Shown: piece after piece, positions 1 to 10,200 of the stretch
Layout: every line of letters starts with the position of its first letter
Numbering within the stretch: the first letter of the stretch is position 1
NCBI GenBank assembly: GCA_002189035.1
Contig: NEEC01000069.1
Location: 1-38,316, forward strand
DNA from: Utricularia gibba
Lineage: Eukaryota > Streptophyta > Magnoliopsida > Lamiales > Lentibulariaceae
Direction: 5' to 3'
DNA length: 38,316 nt
The notes under the pieces: model-generated
What the model was told of the DNA's origin: nothing
The model's database searches: none
The model's input: the letters and a program-made list of their open reading frames with translations, nothing else
Program-made: the position numbers and the translations under genes

Positions 1-648
1 AGAAGGCGTGCGTGCGTGCACGGGAGTAGTCAGTCACCTGTATCTCCGATGATTATGTACTTGAAGAGATAATCGTACGACATCTCCCGACCGAGCAGAA
101 GGACGACCGACGATCGCAGGCACAGGAGATGAAACTTGTAAAGGAAGCAGATGCAGAAGAGAAGCAACAGACCGCGTGTATATCTACACCACGTCGCTCA
201 AAGCAAAAATGACAGCTGGATTCGAAGGAACTAAATTTAAAAAAAAAAAAATTCGATGCATTTTCAACCTGACGACGTCACTTCCCTTGACACAACTCGC
301 TGCTCCCAATTTCGGCAATTCTTCTCGAATTAGAAAATCGGTTTAAAGCGAATGTTCCAAATTTGGCATATATTATAATATTTTAGACAGTAATTTAACG
401 ACAAATCCCCTTAAATTGAAATATTAAATTTGTAAAATTCAAGATATTTTGCTTGCTCGCGGTGCACCGGGCTACGGCGGTATTTGTCTGATCAAGTTCT
501 TGTAAATTTATGAAGCCGTAGCTAGAAGAAAATGTCTGATTCAGGAGTCCATTCAAAGCTTACCCCTCATACACCAGCACTTTGATCATCCATTGGCGCA
601 GATAAAGCTATTAGCCTGCGATTCAGCTGTCGCGCCATTGGATTTTTA
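1..648. other. Left-edge intergenic stretch and 3' flank of the NOI gene
   Basis: No gene is recognised here. The first 25 bases carry a short GCGT repeat, and an A-rich run lies near 238-250. The part nearest 649 should be the 3' untranslated region of the NOI gene on the minus strand. The rest is AT-rich and has stop codons in all frames. Confidence 0.5.
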
Positions 649-1094
649 TCAGAAGCAGCAGAGCCACTTCTTCTGCATCAACATAACGTGGGGGCGATTT
701 TGAATTGTTAATCAGAGAGAATTGGGGGATTTGATTTGAGTACCTTTCCGGGGTAATCTTGCGGTTCTGGAGACGAAGCCGTGTTTCCGTTGGTCGGACC
801 ACCCGCGACCGTGCCTTTGGTTTTCTTCTCGTCTCTTGCTTTGGCAAAAATCACGGTGAAACCATCTGCCGACGCCGGATTATTGGCATCCCACTCGCCG
901 AACTTCGGCAGCGGGCGACCTCTCTCCTGCTGCAAAGTCACAAATGTTTCCAATCACCATTCCGATCACTAGGTCGCTGGACCCTTGAGCCAAACCGCAT
1001 ACGCAGAATTACAACGAAACGTTGGGCAAGATTATGCTCCCGAAATCGCGATCGTAATCATGTAACTAAATGAAGGAAGACTTACGGACGTCAT
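649..1094 (-). CDS. NOI/RIN4-like small protein (nitrate-induced domain)
   Basis: This is a small plasma-membrane-associated protein of the RIN4/NOI family, whose founder RIN4 is an immune regulator targeted by bacterial effectors. Three coding exons on the minus strand fit exact splice signals: 1094-1086 (ATG ACG TCC, then GTAAGT), 929-744 and 672-649. The protein has 72 residues. Near its start it carries the NOI signature GRPLPKFGEWD, followed by the conserved PASADGFTVIF segment. It ends in KKWLCCF, and the adjacent cysteines are the usual acylation (membrane anchor) site of the family. The first exon codes for only three residues, which is typical of NOI genes. Both junctions are in phase 0. 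The gene is head-to-head with SDH2, 399 bp between start codons. Function beyond family membership is inference. Confidence 0.88.
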
Positions 1095-1493
1095 TCACGA
1101 TCGCAGGAGCTCGGCGAAGGAGGAACGAACGAACCGACGAACGAATGAAGACGCTTTAAAAACGAAACCCAGAGGTCCTCAGGAGCCAGAGGGAAAATCA
1201 ATCAAGGTAATGGCGCGCCAATCACAAAATAGATTAGATTTTTCCACTTATAAAATTTATTATAAATGAAATTGAAAATAAAATATCCCAAGATTTCTGT
1301 TTTAAAAAATAATAAAATTTATTCTCTAATGGCCAACATTTCATCCACGTGGCTTTTCTTGTATTAAGTATTCGCTGGGGCTGCGAGAAGCCACGTAATA
1401 CGGCCAAACTTTAACCGCCTGATCTCAACCATATATATATGGGAGGGCGGCGAATTTGAGATGTTGCAACGGGAGGGTGTTGAGGTTCCGTGA
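1095..1493. promoter_or_regulatory. Shared bidirectional promoter region, NOI / SDH2
   Basis: These 399 bp separate the divergent start codons of NOI and SDH2. A clear TATA element (ATATATATAT at 1431-1440) sits about 54 bp before the SDH2 ATG. An AscI-like GGCGCGCC-type GC motif lies near 1213, and the middle (1230-1330) is AT-rich. That the two genes share control is inference from the spacing. Confidence 0.55.
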
Positions 1494-2517
1494 ATGGCGT
1501 CTGGATTGGTTCGGCGAGCGGCTTCTCGTTCTCCGGTGTTATCGCCCGTAGCGAGAGCGCTGTTTTCTCGGCAGCACACGTCGGAGGCAGAGGCGCAGGT
1601 AGTCGAGCAGAAGGCGAAGGACACGTCTACGCGCAAGGTTTTTCAGATCTATCGGTGGAATCCTGATTCTCCGCAGAAGCCGGAGCTTCGGAACTACGAG
1701 ATTGATCTTAAGGACTGTGGTCCGATGGTTCTCGATGCATTGATCAAGATTAAGAACGAGATCGATCCCACTCTGACCTTCCGTCGCTCCTGCCGGGAGG
1801 GGATTTGCGGTTCGTGCGCTATGAACATCGATGGAAGTAACGGTTTGGCGTGTCTGACGAAAATATCAGCGGGAAGCGAGAGTATGATTACGCCTCTACC
1901 GCATATGTTCGTGATTAAGGATCTGGTGGTGGATATGACCAACTTTTATAATCAGTACAAGTCGATTGAGCCGTGGTTAAAGAGAAAGAATCCACCGGCG
2001 GAGCCAGGGAAGGAAATTCGGCAGAGCAAGGAGGATCGGAAGAAGCTTGATGGGATGTACGAGTGCATTTTGTGTGCCTGCTGTAGCACATCCTGCCCTA
2101 GCTACTGGTGGAATCCCGAGTCTTATTTGGGACCTGCTGCCCTTCTCCATTCGAATAGGTAACTGATTCAGCATATCTCGCGCCAGTCTGTGATTTATTA
2201 TTTGTGGTCGCGAATCCCTGTGCAATTTACTTATAGAGCGTAATTTAAAATTTTTTATATGTGATATATCCAACGTCCGCATCTGCATTTATCCCCATTC
2301 CCTGGACTCTGTAGTTTATCTGTTTCTCCCTTGTTATTGTTGCAGATGGATAATGGATAGTCGTGATGAGTTCACAAAGGAGCGGCTTGATGCAGTGAAT
2401 GACGAATTCAAGCTATACCGGTGTCATACCATTTTGAATTGTGCTAAAGCTTGTCCCAAGGGCCTGAATCCTGGAATGCAAATTCAGAACATCAAGAAAC
2501 TGGAGCTTACATCCTAA
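1494..2517 (+). CDS. SDH2: Succinate dehydrogenase iron-sulfur subunit (complex II, mitochondrial)
   Basis: This subunit carries electrons from the flavoprotein SDH1 to ubiquinone in mitochondrial complex II. Two exons, 1494-2158 and 2346-2517, give 278 residues, the usual length. The first 45 or so residues are Arg/Ser/Ala-rich and look like a mitochondrial presequence. The [2Fe-2S] ligands are C100, C105, C108 and C120 in the motif [10 protein letters not shown]...GLAC. The second ferredoxin domain has [12 protein letters not shown] (C191, C194, C197, C201) and C248, C254 and C258, which hold the [4Fe-4S] and [3Fe-4S] clusters. All expected cluster cysteines are present. The C-terminal motif reads NPGMQI where most plant proteins have NPGKQI. 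A polyadenylation signal AATAAA is at 2546-2551. The single intron is short and holds no rps14, unlike the grass SDH2-rps14 arrangement. Confidence 0.97.
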
Positions 2518-3998
2518 ACAAATGAAATCTCTATTAGAAACTCTTAATAAAAGCTCACCATGGAGAACCTTGCAGTGCATGCCCTGGCATGTTCTTCTCT
2601 ATGAGCCCTCTTAGGATCCTTGCTCATGTATACATCATAGATTTATAAGCTCTCATGCACTATGCATGCCTCACTGAATGAAACGATGGCTGTTTTAATA
2701 GATTTTCCGCACCTCTGGTGCATTTGGAATGCATCCCGTGGTGCAATTCTAGTAGCAACCACAGGTTTCGTGTGATCCTTTTGCACGCATATTTATTTGT
2801 GTTTGCAGCTGCGGAATCCCTCTCATCAACGCATGATGCTTCAGCGGATGCTCCTTCCTGGCTCCCTGTTGATTCTCATGGTGCTGCATCATATCCCATC
2901 ACCAACAGACGCCGGAAGGCGAATTCTCGACGAATACATCACGGTGACAGGTGAAGTATTCTCTCGAGTTTCTTCAAGCTTGCTCTTTTTGTGAGGGAGC
3001 CTCATCTGGTTCTCGTTGCGCAGGGTGTCACAATGAGTGCGACGTAGCTTGCTGTTATTGTGATATTACTAGGCAGCCTCCCATCTGCGTGCGCTGCTGT
3101 CAAGGCGATCCATAGTCAGAGAGACGGAAGCGAAAGCGGAAGCTTCAACATAATTAATGCAACCATTTCGCATCGTCATGTGCACGTCTCCTCCTGTCCT
3201 CCATCATCATCCCTATCCCCCAATCAAACACCTCATTCTTCCCTAATTTTAAACATGAATTAATACTTTATTATATTATACAAATACATTGCGCCCCGCC
3301 TTGCTGGCGTTCGAACATCAACATCGTACCCACTACCCACCTTCGACCAGTAGAATTCGGCGTGCTCCATTAATTGAAGTTAAATGGTCATCTTTTTCGA
3401 ATTTTAGGGACTTGTAGGTTTCAATGTTTACGATCTTTTGCAATTGAAATTTGTTCACATCAAAACATTTTTACGTAACTAAATACATCATCTATTTCGT
3501 ATAATCTTTTCAAAAATAATTGAAGCATGATATACTCCCTAAGACATGGCCTCCACGAACTGTACACAGATCTAGAAGAATATTCGAATCGGAGGAGTTA
3601 TTTTTTATTAGCACAAAAAGTTGAAGCAGAACTCTTTTCAAGTGTTTGTAATTTAAGAGAAGAAGGCGGGTCTTGAAGTTGTGGGCCAGTTCCTTATCTT
3701 GAGTGTGTAGTCCGCACAGAAACAGTTAGAGGACGCCGTTTCGACTTCCGGTGGGCGAGTTGCAAAACTTGAAGCTGATCCACGTAAGGGATGGCCCCAA
3801 TGGCGTCGCCAAATCAGATTATAGTTTCGTTGCTTCGCATACCGACGAACAAAAGTGAGTCCTCATGCTTATCAACAGCCGCTTGGACCTACAATAATGG
3901 AGAGGGGCACTATTTTGTCATCCTTTTAAAGGCGAAAAGTGCCGCCTCTTCGTTCTCACAAAAGTCCCTTCATTTCCTAAGCGAAGAATACGGGAGAA
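2518..3998. other. SDH2 3' flank and intergenic region with one orphan exon-like block
   Basis: After the SDH2 polyadenylation signal there is no recognised gene. Positions 2808-2950 look exon-like: a TTTGCAG acceptor precedes them, ACAG/GTGAAG follows, and two frames stay open, one of them rich in Leu/Met like a signal peptide. No family was recognised. It could be a late alternative 3' exon of SDH2 or an old gene fragment. From 3250 to 3660 the sequence is AT-rich. The 5' untranslated region of the cystinosin gene probably starts after about 3850. Confidence 0.4.
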
Positions 3999-5378
3999 AT
4001 GGCGGCGTCTTGGAGCTCTGTTGAGCTTGAGGTTTCTTTTTATGTGCTGGGCTGGATTTCTTTTTTCTCCTGGGCGTTCTGTTATTACCCTCAAGTTATA
4101 TTGAATTTCACCAGGAAGAGGTGGGTTTTGCTTGGCCGCTCTAGACATTTGCTTCCCACATCACATTCGCCTCATCTCTCGATGTTTGTCAGTGTGCAGG
4201 GCCTGAACTTTGATTTCGTGGCGTTGAATGTGACGACAAACATCTTCTATTTGATATACAATGCTTCTGTTTTCTTCAGCCCCGTCATTCAGACACAGTA
4301 TAGGCAGAAATTTGGCGTCGATCAGGTCCAGTTTTAACACCTTGCTCTGGATTGTAAGAATGTTCTTTTTTTTTCCTGCTTCTTCACATTCCTTCTTGAG
4401 TGCAGATGATTCCTGTGGCAGCCAACGACGTAGCTTTTTCAGTTCATGCTGTTATTCTCACATCCTTGACATTGTCTCAAGTTGCAGTATATGAGGTAAG
4501 CTTGGCATATCATTCTTCCTTGCCATTTACATTTTCTGTCCTACGTAGTATTCTCTAATTCTTAAAATTTTGTATTCACATTTGCAGCGTGGAAACCAGA
4601 AAGTCTCCAGAGTTGCTATTGCCATTCTAGCTGTGGCATGGCTAGCTGCTGCAGCTTGCGTTGCTGCAGCTCTGCCTACCCATTCTTGGTATTGGCTAGT
4701 TTCTTGCTTCAAGTAAGCTCTCTTCCATAACATGCCTTCTCCCCGCTCGCCCCCACTCTCACAATTCTCACAATTCGTATTTGGTGTTCCAGCACTCTGC
4801 AGATCGTCATGACCATCATCAAGTACACCCCTCAGGTTTGAACTCATAAAGTTGCCTCCTTTCTTAAAATGCAGTAGACTTTAGTTCTGCCACAAAGTCT
4901 TACCTCAAATCTGTTTAACCTGAAGGCTGTCTTTAACTTTCGACAAAAGAGCACGGTTGGATTCAGCATCGGATTCGTCCTGCTCGATTTCATCGGCAGC
5001 ACGGCGAGCGTAGGCCAGATAGCCATGCAATCCATAGACCAAAGTGAGTTCTGTTATGACACTTCGCAGCAGAATTGCCCTCCCTTGATTCATTCATTTC
5101 ATTCATGCATCGTCGTGCGATGACTGCAGGATCGCCGGTGAACATGTACGGCAACATCGGAAAAACTCTCCTCTCTCTGGTACGCCTTAGCATTCAGTCT
5201 GTACTGCGATTTGTTGAACTAGTGATGTGAAGGATTCGGAAATGACCGCCTGTTGCAGGTGAGCTTGTTCTTCGACAGCCTCTTCATGGTCCAGATCTTC
5301 CTGCTCTATCCTCCCAAAAAGACTTGGAGCTCGGAGTCCCAGAAGCCCCTACTGCAGAACGCTTGTGAAGAGCCATAG
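3999..5378 (+). CDS. Cystinosin-like lysosomal/vacuolar cystine transporter (PQ-loop family)
   Basis: This is a seven-helix PQ-loop transporter that exports cystine with protons from the lysosome or vacuole. Eight exons with consistent phase (3999-4120, 4193-4325, 4406-4495, 4588-4712, 4793-4835, 4926-5043, 5130-5179, 5259-5378) give 266 residues, the usual plant length. Both PQ motifs are visible: FCYYPQVILNF near the start and IKYTPQAVFNFRQKSTVGFS in the second repeat. The segments GLNFDFVALN, IYNASVFFSPVIQ and PVAANDVAFSVHA match the family. The protein ends in a polar tail rather than with a recognisable animal GYDQL sorting signal. At the first junction, using TTGTCAG as acceptor restores the conserved RKSVQGLNFDF. 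AATAAA repeats at 5445-5460 can serve for polyadenylation. Reading frame is intact throughout. Confidence 0.93.
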
Positions 5379-7258
5379 ACCAATTTTTGCAGAAGATTAG
5401 TTTAGTTTCGATTTTGTGAAATGAGTCTGTTGTCAGGGTGGGCGAATAAATAAATAAATACAAGCAAACCCTAGCTCAAGCTTTTTTTATTTACGGAAAT
5501 AATTTCCTGTTATTTTTATATTAGTTTTCTATGGAAAACTATTTTCATTTTTCCAATTTTGGTAATTCTTATTCATTGTTCATGTTTTTTTTCCTCTTTC
5601 GGTAACCAAAAAAAATAAGGTCGCGTTCTAACATGGGGTGGGCCCCGATAACATAAGGTAACGGTTTCGGTTCTTGGCGTAAAGACAAAAGCCACGTGCC
5701 AGGAATTCTTCTCAATCCATTTGAGGTCTCATGTTGAATACCAATGGTGGGCTTGAGATGGATGGATTTCACCTTTAGAAAAAGCCTTTCCATTTCTTTT
5801 TTGATCCATCTACATTCTCTTTGCTCATTAAGAGAAGTCTTCTTTACTCGAGGCTCACTAAGAGGATTCTGCTTGGTCAAGTCTTCTTCGTGATTTTCAA
5901 TATGATCATTTTGCCCACTTCCATCAATAGGAGCAGTTGAAACATGGCTATCAGAATAGGCCATAACATCTTTCAAATTATGAAGATGTGCATCTTCATT
6001 TTTTGATGCTAAAGCATCAGAAGCTTCCACATACTTCTTGTGTGATGATGAAAATGCTGACCACCTCTCCTATGAAAAGGACTCTGTCATGCATCACCAG
6101 GACTAAACGATTCTTAGCATTTTCAAACTGCAATAGCTCTGGAAAACGTGGAGACGCCACAGATTTCCAGAAGAATTAAAGGGTGTATTTGTTTGTTTGT
6201 GTCGTTGGTTGTCTGTGTGGCTTCATTGGGTACAGCAGAGGCGTAGGAAAAACCATGAATTAAACAAGATGAACCTACATTAAGGTCAGGTTGTTGCATA
6301 CAACTGAGAGATGCACAGCCTCAAAAACTGGAGGGAGCAAAGCAAAAACAAAATCCAAAACATAACATTATTGAATGTTCAGCACATGAACTTTCCAGAT
6401 TTCGGTGGGGGATGTTTCCTCTGTCTCCTGCTCAGTTACTTAGAACTTGAAATTCAAACGTTAAAGAAAGAACTGTTGTTAGATGAAGAAGACGAAGTTG
6501 AAATGCAGTTCAGAACTATGAACTCAACCGCTGTTCAGTACGATTAGTTTTTTCGTAAACATTGGAATTTGAGTATTTTTAGAAATTTTTAAAAATAGAA
6601 TACTAAATCAATGTTATTGAATATTTCTGGATAATATTTTTACTTTTAAAATAACAAAAATAATTTTCGCAGGAAACATAATTAATTTATATTTTTAATT
6701 ATAGTAGAAATATTTCTAAAATCAAATTATACTAACAGTAAAAATTAAAAGTAACAGCATTACTATTTCTATAAATTATTTCTATTTCTAATTTATATTT
6801 TTAAGAAAGTATAAATAGTTCGAATAAATATTCGGAAACAATACAAGACTTTTTACTGTTTCAATAGGGGCCGTGTTTTGAATTGTTTAACTGTGACTGA
6901 TTAACTTCCATCGCGGTTAAAAAATTATTTACCGCGCCCGCTTCTGTCTGTTCTCGATCTTCACCTCGACGCTAAGGATGAATTCAGTTCTCTCTTTTAG
7001 GTAGTTTCGTTTCGTGTTTTCGTTCAAGTTTTTTAGGTAATATTCTATGCATTTTCGTCGTTCTTATAATCTTGTGCGATGTCTCGTCGTGTTTGGGAGG
7101 TGTTCTCCATGGCTCATGATGGATATTACTAGCCCATTCTTGTTTTGTACTTCACGGGAGTTGGTATTGCGACCATCCATTTTCTATGGGCAATTTCAAC
7201 TCTTGGTGGTTGTTGTAGGATGAACAATTACTCAACTGTGTGCTCGTGATCAGTGAAG
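5379..7258. other. Gap with unassigned coding-like fragments and AT-rich spacer
   Basis: The first about 120 bp are the 3' end of the cystinosin gene. From 5569 to about 6180 the minus strand has a coding-like block (separate entry). At 6311-6547 the plus strand has a 78-residue open frame ending in a possible coiled coil (LELEIQTLKKELLLDEEDE), not assigned to a family. From 6545 to 6850 the sequence is over 75% A+T by eye with many short palindromes. From about 6900 to 7258 lies the probable leader of the PGAP1 gene. A 5'-UTR intron may end at the TTGTTGTAG before 7220. Confidence 0.4.
5569..6180 (-). pseudogene. Unassigned coding-like fragment, possibly part of a decayed gene
   Basis: On the minus strand an open frame runs from about 6080 down to 5569 and encodes about 165 residues. 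It includes a serine-rich start (RWSAFSSSHKKYVEASD), an acidic middle and a basic segment (RECRWIKKEMERLFLKVK). It opens after ATAG, which could be a splice acceptor. Just upstream, in another frame, is a second plausible coding stretch (ELLQFENAKNRLVLVMHDRV). There is no ATG at the head of the long frame, only internal ones. I do not recognise a family. The composition and lack of low-complexity repeats look more like real exons than chance. It may be a two-exon remnant of a larger gene or a captured fragment. Confidence 0.35.
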
Positions 7259-10200
7259 ATGGCAGATAGAGGTGTCTCAGATCTGAGACCTTCTAAGAAG
7301 AAATTAAGATTGGCTCTTGTTGTCATCATTTGCCTATGGATTGGAATCGTGGGGCTGTACAATTTGTCGAAGCCGATTTCAAATGGTTGTGTCATGACGT
7401 ACATGTATCCAACATACATTCCAATACCTATGGCGGAAAATGGTGCTTATAAGAAGTATGGTTTGTACTTATACCATGAGGGCTGGAGAAGGATTGATTT
7501 CAGTGATCACATTAAAAAACTTAATGGCGTTCCTGTTTTGTTTATCCCTGGAAATGGTGGAAGCTACAAACAGGTGTGCAACTGCTTGAGGAAACTTTTT
7601 TTGATGTAATTACGCGATGGCTGTGTAATCCAAAGGCATTTTCGTATTCTTTGAGAATTTTTAGTGATCCGCAGATGAAATTTTATATTGGACAACCACG
7701 CTAACCCAAAGAGGTGAACCATTATTCATGTTTTTTGGCAATGGCATAGGTCAGATCCCTCGGAGCAGAATCAGATAGGGCGTATCACGCTGGACCACTT
7801 GAATCAAACTCATTCCACGCTTCCACAAGTTTTGTGGCTGGAGTGGGTGCCAGCTTGAAGAACATATCGTTACCCAACATATATAATACTAGGCTAGATT
7901 GGTTTGCTGTTGATCTTGAAGGTGAACACTCTGCGCTGGATGTTCATATAGTTCAAGAACATGCAGAATATGTAGTGTACTCCATCAACAGAGTACTGCT
8001 CTCTCTCTCTCTCACACACATTCAATAATTGTCTTTCCTTGAAGAAGTTCTGGAATCGTTTTATACATCCCAAGTTAGAAAAAACTTCATGCTGCTAATC
8101 CTGTCACCTTTGTTTACGTTCCTGTCATGGTCCTGCATGTAGATCTTGGATCAGTATAAGGAATCCCATGATGCTCGAAGAAAAGAAGGTGCTTCTGTTG
8201 TTGGTAGCCCACCCAAAAGTGTGATATTAGTCGGCCATTCTATGGGTGGTTTTGTTGCAAGGGCTGCTTTAGTGCACCCGAACTTGAGGAAGAATGCAGT
8301 TGAAACGATAGTGACACTTTCAAGTCCACACCAGTAAACATGGAATCTCAAAAAATAAATTTTCAGTTTATCATTGTCCTGCAGGTTTTCATGGTTTTTC
8401 CTCATTTTTATGCAGATCTCCTCCTGTGGCTTTCCAACCATCGTTGGCCCAGTACTATAAACGTGTGAATCTGGAATGGAGGAAAGGATACAAGGCTCAG
8501 ATCTCTAACACTGGATATTACGTTTCTGATCCCATCCTTTCTCATGTTGTTGTCATCTCAATCTCTAGTGGCCATAATGATTATCAGGTAAATATTGGAG
8601 AACGTGAAGTGTTCACCGGGTAATAACATTTGGATTTTCTGTTACTGTTTCAATTTGAAAATTTTTGGCATCAAGTATGTGGTTTGCTCTATTGATCCTG
8701 AAAAATAGAAGTAGATGGTTTTAGATTGCCGTTATGATCCTAGGTTCGTGCAAATTTGGAGTCCCTTGAAGGAATTGTTCCAGAAACCCATGGATTTATG
8801 ATCAGCAGCATGAGTATGAAAAATGTTTGGTTGTCAATGGAGCATCAGGTTATCTTGTGGTGCAATCAGCTTGTCGTGCAGGTAAGTTATTTTCAATTAA
8901 CTGAACTTGTCTTTTTCACTAGATTCGTTGATCTGGAATTCCTACTGTAAATGCAGGTCTCACACACTCTCCTCAGCTTGATAGATATGAAGACAGGCCA
9001 ACCTATCGCTGATGCAGAGAAAAGACTTGGAATTTTTTCCAAAATGCTTCAGAATGGAATCCCAAGAAGCTTCATCTCAAAGTGGCAACCACACCTGGCC
9101 CAAAAGACCAACAATCTTTCAAATAATGCACGATTAATTCCGGGTAATTTAATGTGAAGCTTACCTGAAAAATACTTCAATCTGCTATTTATCCCCATTA
9201 TATGGTCAACCAGTGTTTACAAGACTTGAGGCTCCTCATTTATGGTTTCCTGGTTTTATTTATGCTAATCTCGTTCATCCCTTTTGGCTTTTATATACGC
9301 TACTCTGCCTCTAATTGGAGTCTTGTAATTTTCGTTATATTCTTCATATTTGTGGTATGATACTCTTTAAGAACTCCTAGACATTTTAAAATAAATCAGA
9401 CTTGAGGATTTCTGATGCCCCAAAATGCCCGAATAATGCTCACTGGATTGAAGATGGGAAACAAAGAGACATTCACATCCAAATAAAGACACTCATTATT
9501 TTGGCAAGGGATGGAAGAAGACGGTGGTTGGACTTTGAGAAACTGGTAAAGTTCAGTTAGTGTGTTCATCATCTTTTTTTTTATTCTTTATTACTTTGAG
9601 TCATGATAGTCTTGCAATGCGAAATTTGTCTTAAAAATCCACTTCAAAATTTTTAGAGATTCTTATTTATCAACGAAATTTCATATGATATACATTTGAA
9701 CCATCAATCTAAAAGAGGACCAAAAATTTCCTTTCATAATAGTATGGTGTCTTCATTTAAGAAGGATTCAAAGAGATTATCGTACAGGATCCAGGTAGGA
9801 AAAACCACTTTGTTTTTGTCACAAACCTTTCACCTTGTTCTGGTGTAAGGCTCCATCTCTGGCCTGAAAGAAATACTTCAGCTTCAATATCTTTTTCGAA
9901 AAAAGGCGTCGTTGATATCACATCAAAAATGGTCCCAATTCCCTCCCGACCTTCTCCCAAGCAGGTATGGCCTATCACATTATTCTCTTCCATAAGAGAC
10001 TTAGGGTACTCTTGGCCTTGACTTCTTGTGCTTATTCCGCAAGATTGAGCCAGGCAGCCAAACAGAGCAAGCCCCTCCTTCTGCTGTTTTTTGGTTGGAT
10101 CCTCAGGACATGGATGGCTTCAGGTTCCTGACAATTTCAGTGGCTCATCTGGTACATCTCATCTTTGAAGTTTTTACACATATCTTGATTGATAATTGCT

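Noticed and set aside
1..25. GCGT repeat at the left edge as a functional element
   Set aside because: It is too short, and the window edge hides its context.
1494..3270. SDH2-rps14 chimeric gene as in grasses
   Set aside because: Neither the intron (2159-2345) nor the 700 bp downstream encodes anything like ribosomal protein S14.
7995..8022. CT/CA dinucleotide repeat after PGAP1 exon 2
   Set aside because: It is a short microsatellite inside intron 2, with no further structure.
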